Shown in pieces: positions 55,558 through 64,000 of a stretch of 64,000 nucleotides of DNA. Numbering within the stretch: position 1 is the first letter of the stretch; each line of letters starts with the position of its first letter. This DNA is from Pseudomonadota bacterium. Its GTDB lineage: Bacteria; Pseudomonadota; Gammaproteobacteria; Burkholderiales; Burkholderiaceae_C. The DNA lies in NCBI GenBank assembly GCA_021799355.1, contig JAJZAQ010000005.1:1-64000 (forward strand). Reading direction: 5' to 3'. The notes below the pieces were generated by a model. The model was not told where the DNA came from. It did no database searches and saw only the letters and a program-made list of their open reading frames with translations. The translations under genes were made by a program, and so were the position numbers.

Positions 55558-55860
55558 TCAACCTCGCCTCCGCCAGGGCGCATAAGAAATCGTCAACAGC
55601 GCAGGGAAACCCGGGCGTCAACGTCCCAACTATGACGGGGGATGACTGATACGACTTGGTGGACATCTCCGCCCATCCCCTGCAGAAGTGCAGATAGCGC
55701 CCTTACCGACACTCGGACGCGCTGCTCGTCATGTGTCACTTCAGCACAGCAACCCAACGGTTTTCCTTCATAGCATTAAGAGTGCTTGCGTTACGTAATG
55801 AAGCATGCTTCAATTCATCTGTCGGCCGCGCAACGCGGTGCCACAGCGAAAAAGTGAAGC
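55558..55860. other. Regulatory intergenic region upstream of ssb
   Basis: No gene. It includes CCCCC-AAAACAT-CGGGGG at the end of the Xre gene (a weak hairpin) and the second copy of the palindrome (55799-55812). The ssb promoter must lie here, presumably under the same repressor. Confidence 0.55.
55799..55812. promoter_or_regulatory. Second copy of the repressor palindrome, before ssb
   Basis: TGAAGCATGCTTCA is identical to the core of the 22-bp palindrome at 55055-55076, and the right flank continues AATT as there. It sits 48 bases before the ssb start, where it would overlap or flank a promoter. Confidence 0.65.
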
Positions 55861-56286
55861 ATGTCCTCTCTCAACAAGGTTCAACTGATCGGCCACCTCG
55901 GACGCCACCCCGAGGTGCGCTATACCGCGGACGGAGTGGCCGTTGCCACCCTCGCACTTGCTACGTCCCGCACCTGGAAAGACAAGGGCGGCGAGCGCCG
56001 TGAGGAAACCGAATGGACGCGGGTCGTGCTGTTTGGACGGCTTGCCGAGATTGCCGCGGACTTTCTTTCCAAGGGCACACAGGCCTATGTCGAGGGTCAG
56101 TTGCGCACGCGCAAATGGGCCGATAAAGATGGGGTGGAAAGGTACACGACCGAGGTCGTTGCCGATGAGTTGCTGTTGCTGAGCAAGCGGGAGATGGAAA
56201 AACCTGCGACCGCTCAGGCGTCGTCGGTTGACGCCGGGCTGGCATGGCCTGATCTGGATGCGGCGCAGGCCGGGGATGCGCCATGA
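55861..56286 (+). CDS. ssb: Single-stranded DNA-binding protein
   Basis: 141 residues with the SSB OB fold ([56 protein letters not shown]) and a Pro/Ala/Asp tail. The tail lacks the usual DDDIPF end. It coats element DNA during transfer and replication. It heads the rightward operon of small genes. Confidence 0.93.
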   Translation: MSSLNKVQLIGHLGRHPEVRYTADGVAVATLALATSRTWKDKGGERREETEWTRVVLFGRLAEIAADFLSKGTQAYVEGQLRTRKWADKDGVERYTTEVVADELLLLSKREMEKPATAQASSVDAGLAWPDLDAAQAGDAP

Positions 56287-56489
56287 TGTTCAACCGCTTC
56301 CCTGTGGACTACGTTTTTGTCGGTGAGCGCGATGGGTTCGCCGGGCGCGCGCCGGATGCTGCTTTGTGGCGACGTGAAGCCTACCGGCGCGGCTATGCGC
56401 AAGGGTTGCTGACGCGCGCCGAGCGCATCGCACAGGGTGCGCTGCAGCAGACGGTGATTGTGAGCCCAACAGCAGAGGTGCGGCTGTGA
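56283..56489 (+). CDS. Small hypothetical protein, 68 aa
   Basis: ATGATG start overlaps the ssb stop. The sequence ([20 protein letters not shown] ... [17 protein letters not shown]) has a helical basic middle. No family recognised. Its stop overlaps the next gene (GTGA), so it is part of the ssb operon. Confidence 0.55.
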   Translation: MMFNRFPVDYVFVGERDGFAGRAPDAALWRREAYRRGYAQGLLTRAERIAQGALQQTVIVSPTAEVRL

Positions 56490-57298
56490 CGCGCTATCAC
56501 TATGAAATCGTTCCTCGGCCTGCCGACCTTGGCGGCGGCTGGCGGCTGCGGCTGCTGGAGGACGAGCGGGAAGTTGGCGGCGGGGTGTTTCCGCTGGCGG
56601 AGTACGCCACAGAAAATGCAGATGAAGCCGTCCTCTTCGCCTATGAAGACGCCTTGGCCGACGCCTCGGCCTGGCTAGACAGCCGACCCAAAGAGGCCGC
56701 AGCAGCCATGGCGCATATGTTGACCTGTTCGGGCATCGACTATGCGCCAGGAGCGTTGCGGGTGCAGGACGTGCGGATTGAGGACATTGCGCATGCTCTA
56801 TCGCTGATCTGCCGCTTCGGGGGACACAGCGCCGAGCATTACTCGGTCGCGCAGCACAGTCTGTTGGTCGTGCGCATTCTGGAGGCGATGGAAGCACCGC
56901 CAGAAGCCCTGCTCTGCGGGCTGCTGCATGACGCGCACGAAGCTTATGTTGGCGACGTGCCGACGCCAATCAAAGCGATGCTGGGCACATCCTGGAACGA
57001 TCTGGAGCACCAGGCGGAGTCTGCCGTACTGGATGCTTTCGGATTGCGCAATTCGATGAATGACTGGCACGACCTTGTGAAACATGCAGATCGTGTTGCG
57101 CTGGCGACGGAACGGCGGGATTTGTTGCGTTATGACATGAAAATCAACCGGCCGTGGCCGATACTCCACGGGGTCGAACCATTCCCGCAACAAACGGCGG
57201 GCGGATGGGGCGACTGTCGCCATTGGGCCGAGGCCTTTCTGGAGCGATTTGTGCGGCTTCGGGAGGCTTGCGAAGCCCGTCCTTGGATCTCAACTTGA
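56486..57298 (+). CDS. HD-domain phosphohydrolase fused to an N-terminal element-specific domain
   Basis: 270 residues from GTG. Residues 1-68 (YHYEIVPRPADLGGGWRLRL LEDEREVGGG) form a beta-rich domain that I know as a free-standing small protein in similar elements. Residues 75-270 are an HD hydrolase of the YfbR/5'-nucleotidase type: His124, His148-Asp149 (LLHDAHEAYVGD) and Asp in VKHADRVAL. It may hydrolyse deoxynucleoside monophosphates. The GTG overlaps the previous stop. Confidence 0.75.
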   Translation: MTRYHYEIVPRPADLGGGWRLRLLEDEREVGGGVFPLAEYATENADEAVLFAYEDALADASAWLDSRPKEAAAAMAHMLTCSGIDYAPGALRVQDVRIEDIAHALSLICRFGGHSAEHYSVAQHSLLVVRILEAMEAPPEALLCGLLHDAHEAYVGDVPTPIKAMLGTSWNDLEHQAESAVLDAFGLRNSMNDWHDLVKHADRVALATERRDLLRYDMKINRPWPILHGVEPFPQQTAGGWGDCRHWAEAFLERFVRLREACEARPWIST

Positions 57299-57310
57299 AG
57301 GAGTTTTTCG

Positions 57311-57619
57311 ATGAAACGATCTGTGCTGTTGGCTGTGCTGCTGTGCGCGGGGGTCTTGGCGGGGTGTGGGAAGTCCTCACCAATCACCGCGGCCTCGACT
57401 GCCGCAGGCCCTAGCCCGTTTAGCGGCCGCGATGAGGCCTGGTTCATTGCGCACCCAAAAGAAAACGATGCCGAAAACGTATGGTGCAAAACAAACAACG
57501 GCTACCTCAACCCGATGGTCAAAGAACAGGCCAAAACCTATGACCCGGCGTGCGACATAGCCGCCAGCGCTTACTACAAGCGAATGATGAATGCGAAAAC
57601 CCAGCCGGGCGCGTTCTAA
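57311..57619 (+). CDS. EexN-type entry exclusion lipoprotein
   Basis: 102 residues with a lipoprotein signal (LLCAGVLAGC, lipobox Cys at about 19). The mature part has the short conserved stretch (TAW/EAWFIAHPKE, then CxxN and DPACDIA) of EexN-like lipoproteins, small proteins that block entry of related elements. GAAGGAGTTTTTCG precedes the ATG. The family match is short but position on an ICE supports it. Confidence 0.6.
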   Translation: MKRSVLLAVLLCAGVLAGCGKSSPITAASTAAGPSPFSGRDEAWFIAHPKENDAENVWCKTNNGYLNPMVKEQAKTYDPACDIAASAYYKRMMNAKTQPGAF

Positions 57620-57636
57620 CCATCGAGGTCACTCAG

Positions 57637-57843
57637 ATGCAATACGCCGGACTGACGTTCATCATCGCGATGATTGTTCTCTACGCCCTCTTTCACCTGT
57701 TCTGGATGGCGCCGATCTGGGTCAAACTGATCGTCTTGTCTCCCCTCCTCTGGTCGCTGGGGAGGCTGTTGTGGGCGGTTTACAAGCGGCTGGGATGGGA
57801 GATCAAACGGCGTCGCATGGCCACGCGCTCCCAGCATCTGTGA
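57637..57843 (+). CDS. Small membrane protein, 68 aa
   Basis: Two membrane helices (about 5-25 and 28-48) and a basic C-terminus (YKRLGWEIKRRRMATRSQHL). It lies 17 bases after the lipoprotein gene and may work with it at the inner membrane. Unrecognised. Confidence 0.55.
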   Translation: MQYAGLTFIIAMIVLYALFHLFWMAPIWVKLIVLSPLLWSLGRLLWAVYKRLGWEIKRRRMATRSQHL

Positions 57844-57862
57844 TTGAACAGGAGGATTTCCC

Positions 57863-58141
57863 GTGCTCAACGATTTGCTCGAACTTCCCCAACGGGTGAT
57901 CGCGTTCGCGCGCATCGGCCTGCGGCCTTCTCCTGCTGACATCGAGGCGGCGATCCGCTGCCTCGATCAGGCGCAGAACAGCATGCGCAGCGCCGGACAG
58001 AGCGCGGTCGCGTTGCACCCCGCCCGTGCTGCGCTGGTCTCTTTGCGCTGGGGGCACCTGCCGCATCGGGATGTCTGCATTTCTGCGGTGTCGAGCCTGG
58101 GCGCTGTGATGGCCCTCGGTGAGTCCGTGGAGGAAACGTGA
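57863..58141 (+). CDS. Hypothetical protein, 92 aa
   Basis: Starts MLNDLLELPQRVIAFARIGL after an AACAGGAGGATTTCCCG ribosome site. Helical, soluble, with no recognisable motif. It overlaps the next start by one base. Confidence 0.55.
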   Translation: MLNDLLELPQRVIAFARIGLRPSPADIEAAIRCLDQAQNSMRSAGQSAVALHPARAALVSLRWGHLPHRDVCISAVSSLGAVMALGESVEET

Positions 58142-58314
58142 TGCACCTGGACATCGGACACATGGCCGTCATCTCTCTGGTGCATGGGCTGGTCTACGAC
58201 GTGATTTTCAAGGCCACGCGGAATCTGACGGTCATGCAGACGGCTGGGCTGGCGGTTGTGGTGATCGCTGGCCTGTGGCTGGCAGCAAGAATGTTTGGAG
58301 GGAAGAGGCGATGA
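58141..58314 (+). CDS. Small membrane protein, 57 aa
   Basis: ATG at 58141 overlaps the previous stop. One central membrane helix (about 31-50, MQTAGLAVVVIAGLWLAARM) with a short basic tail. It overlaps the next gene (ATGA). Unknown role. Confidence 0.5.
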   Translation: MHLDIGHMAVISLVHGLVYDVIFKATRNLTVMQTAGLAVVVIAGLWLAARMFGGKRR

Positions 58315-58841
58315 CAAAACCACGGGTCTATCTGGCCGGGCCAGACTTGTTCTTTGAGGATCGTGATGCGCGCTATGCGCACCTGCGGGCGGCTTGTGCA
58401 GATGCGGGGCTGGAAGCGGTGGCTCCGACCGACGGCCTCGAAGTGCATACGGAAGGGCCGCTTTCGGTGGCCGAGCAGATTTATCAGCACAACTTGCATC
58501 TGCTGCGCGATTGCGACGGGGTGCTGGTGAATCTCAGCCCATTCCGGGGTGTGGAACCGGATAGCGGGTCTGTCTTTGAGGCGGCTTTCGCCACCGCTAT
58601 CGGCAAGCCCGTGGCCGCCTGGATCGGTGACCACTGGAACACCCAAGAACGATCCGCCGTGCTGCGCAAGGTCTGGCGTGATGCGGATGGCCGGGTGCGT
58701 GACAGTCACGACGGCGGACTGGTGGAGGACTTTGGACTGCCCGCCAATCTGATGTTGTCGTGCAGTTTTTCCGTCTCGCCTGCGCCATGGCAAGCGATCG
58801 AACGGCTGCTCATGACTTTGCCGGTTATGGAGGGGGTCTGA
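58311..58841 (+). CDS. Nucleoside 2-deoxyribosyltransferase
   Basis: 176 residues. VYLAGPDLF at the start, GVLVNLSPFRG, and SGSVFEAAFATAIGKPV containing the nucleophile Glu90 are the standard motifs. The enzyme exchanges bases between deoxynucleosides. With the HD hydrolase in the same operon it suggests the element alters the nucleotide pool, for salvage or defence against phages or rivals. The start overlaps the upstream stop. Confidence 0.88.
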   Translation: MTKPRVYLAGPDLFFEDRDARYAHLRAACADAGLEAVAPTDGLEVHTEGPLSVAEQIYQHNLHLLRDCDGVLVNLSPFRGVEPDSGSVFEAAFATAIGKPVAAWIGDHWNTQERSAVLRKVWRDADGRVRDSHDGGLVEDFGLPANLMLSCSFSVSPAPWQAIERLLMTLPVMEGV

Positions 58842-58888
58842 AATGAGCTGCGCCGACACGCTGCCGCAGCCCGTGCAGCTCGGCGACC

Positions 58889-60067
58889 TCACGCACTTGC
58901 GATTGGTGAAGCTGGCTCGCGCTGTCGATCCAACCAATCCGCCCACCACTGCATCAGCTCCCTGCGCTGATCGAGATACTGCGCCCGGTTGTACGCCGCG
59001 CGAACCGCGTCCGTCTCCCGGTGCGCGAGCTGGCGCTCGATGACATCGTGTGCAAAGCCAGACTGCTCGTTGAGCACGGTGGACGCCAGCGCCCGGAATC
59101 CATGCACCGTCATCCGGCCGCGATAGCCCAGTCGGTAAAGCGCGAACAGGAAGGTGTTCTCAGAAAGCGGATGACCCGGGCGCAGGGGCGAATCCAGCAC
59201 CAGATCGCGATCACCGGTGAACACCCGGAGTTGTTCGAGCACCGCGCGCGACTGCTGTGACAGCGGCACGACGTGCGGCAATCCCGCCTTCATGCGGTCT
59301 TCAGGAACCACCCAGACCGCGCCGTCCTCGCGCAGCTCAGCCCACCGCATGCCGCGCATCTCGCCGACGCGCACGAAGGTCAATGCCAGCAACTGCAATC
59401 CCAGGCGGGTGACCGGTTCCTCATAGCCGTCGATCGCCGCGAGCAGCGCACCGGCCTCGTCTGGCGGGATACTGGCCATCGGTTTTTTCACCTTGCGCGG
59501 CTGCAGCACCCGCACCAGACCGGCAGCACCGTGGCTCTCGATGTAACCCACGTCCTGAGCATAATCGAACACCGCGGCGATGCGCCCGGCCACCCGGTGC
59601 GCGGTTTCCACACGGCCGCCCTTCTGCACGGCCTGCACGACTTCCACGAGCTTCGTGCGCGGGATCTGGTCGATCGGCAGCGAACCAATCGCGGGGTACG
59701 CGAAGCGCTCCAGCGTCCCGGCAACCTGCCCCTGGTGCTTGCCGTTGGAGAGGGAGGGAAGTTTGATCTTGAGCCACTGCTCAGCGATCGCCTTGAACGT
59801 CGGTGCGACCTTCGCTGCGGGCGTGGCAGCCTCTGCGTCGATTGGTGCGCTCTTGGCCTGCGCATGCGCCGCGCGGGCCTGCGCCAGAGACATGTTCGGG
59901 TAGCGGCCATAGGTCCGCGTGCGCTGTTTGCCGGTCTGCGCATAGTTGGCGCGCCAGCTCTTCAGCCCGGTAGGCGCCACAAAGAGGTACAGGCCGCCGC
60001 CGTCGGTGAGCTTGTAGGGCCGCTCCTGCGGCTTGGCTGCCTCGACAGCCTTCACGGTGAGACTCAT
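58889..60067 (-). CDS. int: P4-type tyrosine integrase of the element
   Basis: 392 residues. N-terminal DUF4102-type arm-binding domain (MSLTVKAVEAAKPQERPYKL), core-binding domain (90-180) and catalytic domain with Arg233, Lys260, His322-x-x-Arg325 (VHGFRA), His349 and the nucleophile Tyr359 (AAYNRAQY). Such integrases act at tRNA 3' ends, and here the gene lies about 160 bases from the tRNA. A longer frame upstream to 60169 is open but includes the terminator. The gene appears functional. Confidence 0.94.
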   Translation of the reverse strand: MSLTVKAVEAAKPQERPYKLTDGGGLYLFVAPTGLKSWRANYAQTGKQRTRTYGRYPNMSLAQARAAHAQAKSAPIDAEAATPAAKVAPTFKAIAEQWLKIKLPSLSNGKHQGQVAGTLERFAYPAIGSLPIDQIPRTKLVEVVQAVQKGGRVETAHRVAGRIAAVFDYAQDVGYIESHGAAGLVRVLQPRKVKKPMASIPPDEAGALLAAIDGYEEPVTRLGLQLLALTFVRVGEMRGMRWAELREDGAVWVVPEDRMKAGLPHVVPLSQQSRAVLEQLRVFTGDRDLVLDSPLRPGHPLSENTFLFALYRLGYRGRMTVHGFRALASTVLNEQSGFAHDVIERQLAHRETDAVRAAYNRAQYLDQRRELMQWWADWLDRQREPASPIASA

Positions 60068-60170
60068 GGTATCGCCCTTCTGGATGCCATGAACGATACC
60101 ACGATTGGCGGCTGGCTGGCGTGATATCGCCCCGGATGTCGCGGGACGATTATGGACGCTCTCCCCCATG

Positions 60171-60206
60171 AAAAAGCCCCGTCACAGAGGCTGCGCGGGG
60201 CTTTTT
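60171..60206. terminator. Bidirectional terminator between int and the tRNA
   Basis: AAAAAGCCCCG (60171-60181) and CGGGGCTTTTT (60196-60206) are complementary, with A and T runs on the two sides. It separates the tRNA/acs transcript from the element and ends leftward readthrough into int. Confidence 0.8.
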
Positions 60207-60224
60207 GGGACTACCTTGGATCAA

Positions 60225-60247
60225 TTCTGGCGGAGAGAGGGGGATTC
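60225..60247. other. attR, right attachment site within the tRNA-Ser 3' end
   Basis: Identical to attL over 23 bases. It includes the T-arm start, acceptor 3' strand and encoded CCA of the tRNA gene, so insertion rebuilt the complete gene on this side. Confidence 0.9.
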
Positions 60248-60318
60248 GAACCCCCGAAGGGCTATTCACCCTTACACGCTTTCCAGGCGTGCGACTTAAA
60301 CCACTCATCCATCTCTCC
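60228..60318 (-). tRNA. tRNA-Ser (anticodon GGA)
   Basis: Minus strand begins GGAGAGATGGATGAGTGG; a D-arm, the anticodon stem CACGC/GCGTG with loop CTGGAAA (anticodon GGA at 60282-60284), a long variable arm and a T-arm with GGTTCGAATCC follow. The 3' end CTCTCCGCCA encodes CCA. A class II tRNA of 91 bases with the serine pattern. The 3' end is the integration site. Confidence 0.95.
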
Positions 60319-60437
60319 GGAAACAGGCATCATAACAGTTCAGCGCAGCGCAGCCGACACTTGGTTGCGCCGCGCATGCAGCCTGGCTGGCAGCGGGTTG
60401 AACGGCTCCGCGTTGCGCTGTCTGCGTGCAATCCCCA

Positions 60438-62417
60438 TCAATTCGCCTTGCCGAGTTGCTCCAGAATGGCCGGGTTTTCCAGCGTCGAGGTGTCCTGGGT
60501 GACGGCCTCGCCCTTGGCCAGCGAGCGCAGCAGGCGGCGCATGATTTTTCCGGAACGGGTTTTGGGCAGGTTGTCGCCGAAGCGGATGTCTTTGGGTTTG
60601 GCGATGGGGCCGATTTCGACGCCGACGTGTTGCCGCAACTCGTTGGCGATCTGCCTGGCTTCGTCGCCCTCCGGCCGGCTGCGCTTGAGGACGACGAAGG
60701 CGCAGATCGCCTCGCCGGTGATGTCGTCGGGCCGACCGACCACGGCGGCCTCGGCCACCAGCGGATGCGACACCAGAGCCGACTCGATTTCCATCGTCCC
60801 CATGCGGTGCCCGGAGACGTTGAGCACATCGTCGATGCGACCGGTAATGGTGAAGTAGCCGTCGGTGGCGTCGCGCACTGCGCCGTCGCCTGCGAGGTAG
60901 TAGCCGCCGAGTTCTTCGGGGTAGTAGCTCTTTTTGAACCGTTCCGGATCGCCCCAGATGGTGCGGATCATCGACGGCCAGGGTTTTTTGATCACCAGGA
61001 TGCCGCCGGTGCCCCACGGCACGTCGTGCCCGGTTTCGTCGACCACTTCCGCGGTGATCCCCGGCAGCGGCAGGGTGCAGGAGCCGGGCACCATCGGCGT
61101 GGCCCCGGGCAGCGGGGTGATCATGTGGCCGCCGGTTTCGGTCTGCCACCAGGTGTCGACCACAGGGCAGCGGCCGCCGCCGATGTTTTCGTAATACCAC
61201 TCCCACGCCGCCGGATTGATCGGTTCACCGACGGTACCGAGGATGCGCAGGCTGTCGAGTTTGTAGTTGCGCGGATGAACAGCGGGGTTGGTTTCCGCTG
61301 CCTTGATGAGCGAGCGGATGGCCGTCGGCGCGGTGTAGAAAATGCTGACCTTGTGCTGCTCGATCATTTTCCAGAAGCGCCCGGCGTCGGGATAGGTGGG
61401 CACGCCTTCGAACACCACTTCGGTCGCGCCGCAGGCCAGCGGGCCGTAGGTGATGTAGGTGTGGCCGGTGACCCAGCCGATGTCCGCGGTGCACCAGAAC
61501 AGGTCTTCTGGCCGGATGTCGAAGGTCCACAGCATGGTGAGCTTGGCCCACAGCAGATAGCCGGCGCTGGAGTGCTGTACGCCCTTGGGTTTGCCCGTCG
61601 AACCGGAGGTGTAGAGCAGGAATAGCGGGTGCTCGGCTTCGACCCACTCCGGCGGGCAGTCGGCCGTTTGCGCCGCGGAAAGTTCGTGCATCCACAGGTC
61701 GCGCCCTGGCTGGAATGCGCAGTCTGCCCCGGTGCGGCGATAGACCACGACGTGACGCACCGTTTCACAGCCGCCCATGTTCAGCGCCTCGTCGACGATG
61801 GTTTTCAGCGGCAGGGACTTGCCGCCACGGCGCTGCTCGTCGGCGGTGATGACGACCACTGCGCCGGCGTCCTGCACACGGTCGTGCAGCGACTGCGCGG
61901 AAAACCCGCCGAACACCACCGAGTGCGTCGCGCCGATGCGCGCGCAGGCCTGCATGGCCACCACGCCTTCGACCGACATGGGCATGTAGATGACCACGCG
62001 GTCGCCCTTTTTCACCCCCAGCGCTTTGAGCGCGTTGGCAAAGCGGGAGACTTTGTCGAGCAATTCCTGGTAGCTGACGCGGGTGACGGTGCCGTCGTCG
62101 GCTTCGAACACCAGCGCCGTTTTACCCCCCTGCCCGGCCTGCACATGCACGTCCAGGCAGTTGTACGAGACGTTGAGCCTGCCGTCGTCGAACCATTTGA
62201 AAAACGGGGGATGGCTGTCGTCGAGCACGTGGGTGAAGGGTTGTTGCCAGTGCAGGTGCTCGCGCGCCAGCCGCGCCCAGAATCCGGTGTAGTCCGCCTG
62301 CGCCTCGGCGCAAAGCGCGCGGTAGGCATCCATGCCGGATATCCGCGCGGATTGCACGGTCTGCGCTCCGGGGTAATACACCTTGCGTTCGTGTGCTTGT
62401 GCCGGGGTGTCGCTCAT
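60438..62417 (-). CDS. acs: Acetyl-CoA synthetase
   Basis: 659 residues. The AMP-binding motif [11 protein letters not shown], core motifs [10 protein letters not shown] and [11 protein letters not shown], and the C-terminal lysine region [14 protein letters not shown], which is the site of regulatory acetylation, are all present. The N-terminal ACAS domain starts [20 protein letters not shown] after GGAGACTGTC. Length is typical (about 650). It turns acetate, ATP and CoA into acetyl-CoA. It is chromosomal, next to the tRNA. Confidence 0.96.
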   Translation of the reverse strand: MSDTPAQAHERKVYYPGAQTVQSARISGMDAYRALCAEAQADYTGFWARLAREHLHWQQPFTHVLDDSHPPFFKWFDDGRLNVSYNCLDVHVQAGQGGKTALVFEADDGTVTRVSYQELLDKVSRFANALKALGVKKGDRVVIYMPMSVEGVVAMQACARIGATHSVVFGGFSAQSLHDRVQDAGAVVVITADEQRRGGKSLPLKTIVDEALNMGGCETVRHVVVYRRTGADCAFQPGRDLWMHELSAAQTADCPPEWVEAEHPLFLLYTSGSTGKPKGVQHSSAGYLLWAKLTMLWTFDIRPEDLFWCTADIGWVTGHTYITYGPLACGATEVVFEGVPTYPDAGRFWKMIEQHKVSIFYTAPTAIRSLIKAAETNPAVHPRNYKLDSLRILGTVGEPINPAAWEWYYENIGGGRCPVVDTWWQTETGGHMITPLPGATPMVPGSCTLPLPGITAEVVDETGHDVPWGTGGILVIKKPWPSMIRTIWGDPERFKKSYYPEELGGYYLAGDGAVRDATDGYFTITGRIDDVLNVSGHRMGTMEIESALVSHPLVAEAAVVGRPDDITGEAICAFVVLKRSRPEGDEARQIANELRQHVGVEIGPIAKPKDIRFGDNLPKTRSGKIMRRLLRSLAKGEAVTQDTSTLENPAILEQLGKAN

Positions 62418-62610
62418 GACAGTCTCCTTGGTTCTGGAATGTAGCCGCAAAAAAGGGGCGCAAAAAACAGCGCTATGTGAATTTTGCGCCCTTACGCAGC
62501 GCTGACGCGACAGAGCACGGCAGGGCCAGAGTCTGTCGTGCCGCCACGCCTCTAAAATCTTTTGGTCAGGCCAGCCGGCCCCGTCCCCTGTCAACGCCCC
62601 GAAACTTCCC

Positions 62611-63276
62611 ATGACGCGACCGCCCGATCTGCCGCACATCCCGTATATCCCCCGGTTGCTGTTCCTCAGCCGCTGGTTGCAGTTGCCGCTATACATTGGG
62701 CTGATTCTGGCGCTGGGCGTTTACGTCTACCACTTCTGGGTCGAGCTGATCGACCTGGTCGGCGCCGCCGCCGGCAACCAGACCGCGCTGGCGCATCTGC
62801 TCGAAGCCGTGGCGGTGCGCAACCCGCTGCCGCCCGAAGGCGCGGCGGCAGCCGCCGCGACGGCGGCGCACGCCAGCCCGCCCAAGCTCACCGAGACCAC
62901 GATCATGCTGGTGGTGCTCAGCCTCATCGACGTGGTGATGATCGCCAACCTGCTGATCATGGTCATCGTCGGCGGCTACGAAACCTTCGTGTCGCGCATG
63001 TACCTCGAAGGCCATCCCGATCAGCCGGAATGGCTGTCGCACGTCAACGCCTCCGTGCTCAAGGTCAAGCTGGCAATGGCCATCATCGGCATTTCCTCCA
63101 TCCACCTGCTGCGCACCTTCATCAACGCCGATGCCTACAGCGTCAAGGCGCTGGTGGCGCAGACCAGCATCCACGTGGTGTTCCTGCTGTCGGCGCTGGC
63201 GATTGCCTACACCGACCGGGTGATGACCCGCACCATGCAGATCGGCCACGCGCAGGACAACGTGCCCGAGCACTGA
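62611..63276 (+). CDS. YqhA/UPF0114-family membrane protein
   Basis: 221 residues. The first helix region ([20 protein letters not shown]) and the later [23 protein letters not shown] stretch are family hallmarks. There are four membrane helices. An Ala-rich insertion (about 75-90) is unusual but outside the core. The function of the family is not known. It diverges from acs. Confidence 0.88.
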   Translation: MTRPPDLPHIPYIPRLLFLSRWLQLPLYIGLILALGVYVYHFWVELIDLVGAAAGNQTALAHLLEAVAVRNPLPPEGAAAAAATAAHASPPKLTETTIMLVVLSLIDVVMIANLLIMVIVGGYETFVSRMYLEGHPDQPEWLSHVNASVLKVKLAMAIIGISSIHLLRTFINADAYSVKALVAQTSIHVVFLLSALAIAYTDRVMTRTMQIGHAQDNVPEH

Positions 63277-63290
63277 GTCCGCCTGACCCC

Positions 63291-63317
63291 GCGGCCCGGC
63301 GCCCGGGCCGCTTTTTT
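63291..63317 (+). terminator. Rho-independent terminator after the YqhA-type gene
   Basis: GCGGCCCGG-CGC-CCGGGCCGC followed by six T residues, 15 bases after the stop codon. Confidence 0.9.
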
Positions 63318-63347
63318 CAAACCACAACAACTCCGTTCACACCGACC

Positions 63348-64000
63348 ATGACCACCACCATCCGCGCCGCCGACCTGCGCGAAAGCATCGCCGCAGCGCT
63401 GCAATACATCAGCTACTACCACCCGGCCGACTACATCGCCCACCTGGCGCGCGCCTACGCGCGCGAGCAGGCGCCTGCGGCCAAGGACGCCATCGCCCAG
63501 ATCCTCACCAACAGCCGGATGTGCGCCATCGGCCACCGCCCGATCTGCCAGGACACGGGCATCGTCAACGTGTTCGTCGATCTGGGAGTCGACGTGCGGC
63601 TCGAAGGCTTCGACGACGGACTGGAGGCGGTGATCAACGCCGGGGTACACGACGCCTACACCCACCCGGACAACCCGCTGCGCGCCTCGGTGCTCGACGA
63701 CCCGATCTTCGCCCGCAAAAACACCGGCGACAACACCCCGGCGGTGGTGAGCATTCGCCTGGTGCCGGGCGACAAGCTGGCGTTCACCGTCGCTGCAAAG
63801 GGCGGCGGCAGCGAGAACAAAAGCAAGTTCATCATGATGAACCCGAGCGACTCGATCGAGGACTGGGTGCTGCAGACCGTGCCGACGATGGGCGCGGGCT
63901 GGTGCCCGCCGGGCATGCTGGGCATCGGCGTCGGCGGCACCGCGGAAAAGGCCATGCTGCTGGCCAAGGAAGCGCTGATGGAGCCGATCGACATGAGCGA
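63348..64000 (+). CDS. Class I fumarate hydratase, cut by window end
   Basis: 217 residues of the N-terminal part are visible (MTTTIRAADLRESIAAALQY ...). GHRPICQDTGIVNVFVDLG has the first Fe-S ligand Cys, GGGSENKSKFIMMNP and GWCPPGMLGIGVGG, with a second Cys, are standard for iron-sulphur fumarases. It hydrates fumarate to malate in the TCA cycle. The frame stays open to base 64000. Confidence 0.93.
   Translation, partial: MTTTIRAADLRESIAAALQYISYYHPADYIAHLARAYAREQAPAAKDAIAQILTNSRMCAIGHRPICQDTGIVNVFVDLGVDVRLEGFDDGLEAVINAGVHDAYTHPDNPLRASVLDDPIFARKNTGDNTPAVVSIRLVPGDKLAFTVAAKGGGSENKSKFIMMNPSDSIEDWVLQTVPTMGAGWCPPGMLGIGVGGTAEKAMLLAKEALMEPIDMS

Larger units (their letters stand above)
6178..60247. 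mobile_element. Integrative and conjugative element in tRNA-Ser, IncP-type transfer system
   Basis: A 23-bp direct repeat (TTCTGGCGGAGAGAGGGGGA plus TTC) occurs at 6178-6200 and 60225-60247; the second copy is the 3' end of an intact tRNA-Ser gene. Just inside the tRNA copy is a P4-type tyrosine integrase. Between the repeats lie a relaxase, coupling protein, a full set of trb genes, primase, topoisomerase, SSB, ParB and regulators. This is a complete ICE layout of about 54 kb, so the element may still transfer, although traB may be damaged and the transfer genes are split by cargo. Confidence 0.9.

Noticed and set aside
58843-59043. Plus-strand frame after the deoxyribosyltransferase (66 codons)
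   Set aside because: More than two thirds lie antisense to the integrase. The first 15 codons could be a remnant, but there is not enough to call a gene.

Overview
The window is high-GC DNA from a proteobacterium, most likely a betaproteobacterium of the Burkholderiales (Thiomonas-like). That assignment rests on protein style and gene set (IncP-type trb/tra genes, Acs, a YqhA-type protein, class I fumarase); no marker gene settles it. Three regions are visible: a damaged prophage (1 to about 5,730), a complete integrated conjugative element of about 54 kb (6,178 to 60,247), and ordinary chromosome (60,228 to 64,000).

Left region: the end of an IS3-family element (1-126) has cut off the 5' part of a phage replication-type gene. 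Small phage genes follow, then a tail completion protein, a tape measure protein, and a tail assembly chaperone with a textbook -1 frameshift heptamer (5019-5025). A terminator and a broken ParB-like gene lie before the left attachment site.

Conjugative element: it sits in the 3' end of a tRNA-Ser(GGA) gene. A 23-bp direct repeat marks both ends (6178-6200 and 60225-60247), and a P4-type tyrosine integrase lies next to the intact tRNA. From left to right it carries: a HigBA-type toxin-antitoxin pair; a minus-strand IncP-like transfer block, read in transcription order as toprim primase, ArdC antirestriction protein, TraG, TraF, TrbC, TrbD, TrbE, a Gln/Ala-rich exported protein, TrbJ, TrbL, TrbF, TrbG and TrbI, with a RelE/Xre module lodged inside; a cargo block (DmeRF-type metal efflux, a GDT1/UPF0016 exporter, BioA, a BioF fragment fused to a GGDEF/EAL protein, a Fur-box exported protein, PanD); TrbB; a nucleotidyltransferase pair; a TraI/TraJ relaxosome diverging from TraK/TraL/TraM/TraB across a probable oriT; IS5-type debris and a spherulin-4-like secreted protein; topoisomerase III; a lytic transglycosylase; and a maintenance/regulation block (ParB, a sigma-like protein, a DUF1376 protein with internal iteron-like repeats, AlpA, a Cro-like repressor, an Xre regulator, SSB, an HD hydrolase, an entry-exclusion-type lipoprotein, a nucleoside deoxyribosyltransferase, integrase).

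The most unusual features are: (1) a repeated leader element with a conserved CAGAGT core followed by a hairpin whose stem changes in a compensatory way, found in nine places and always in the direction of the gene it precedes; (2) the 1,333-residue fusion of the BioF N-terminus to a GAF-PAS-GGDEF-globin-GAF-EAL protein directly after bioA; (3) an iteron-like array with an AT-rich patch inside the DUF1376 gene, arranged like a lambda-type origin; (4) a 22-bp perfect palindrome next to the element's Cro-like gene that recurs before ssb; and (5) a solitary CRISPR-type repeat with no array.

Chromosome on the right: tRNA-Ser, acetyl-CoA synthetase, a YqhA-family membrane protein, and the first two thirds or so of a class I fumarate hydratase, cut by the window end.
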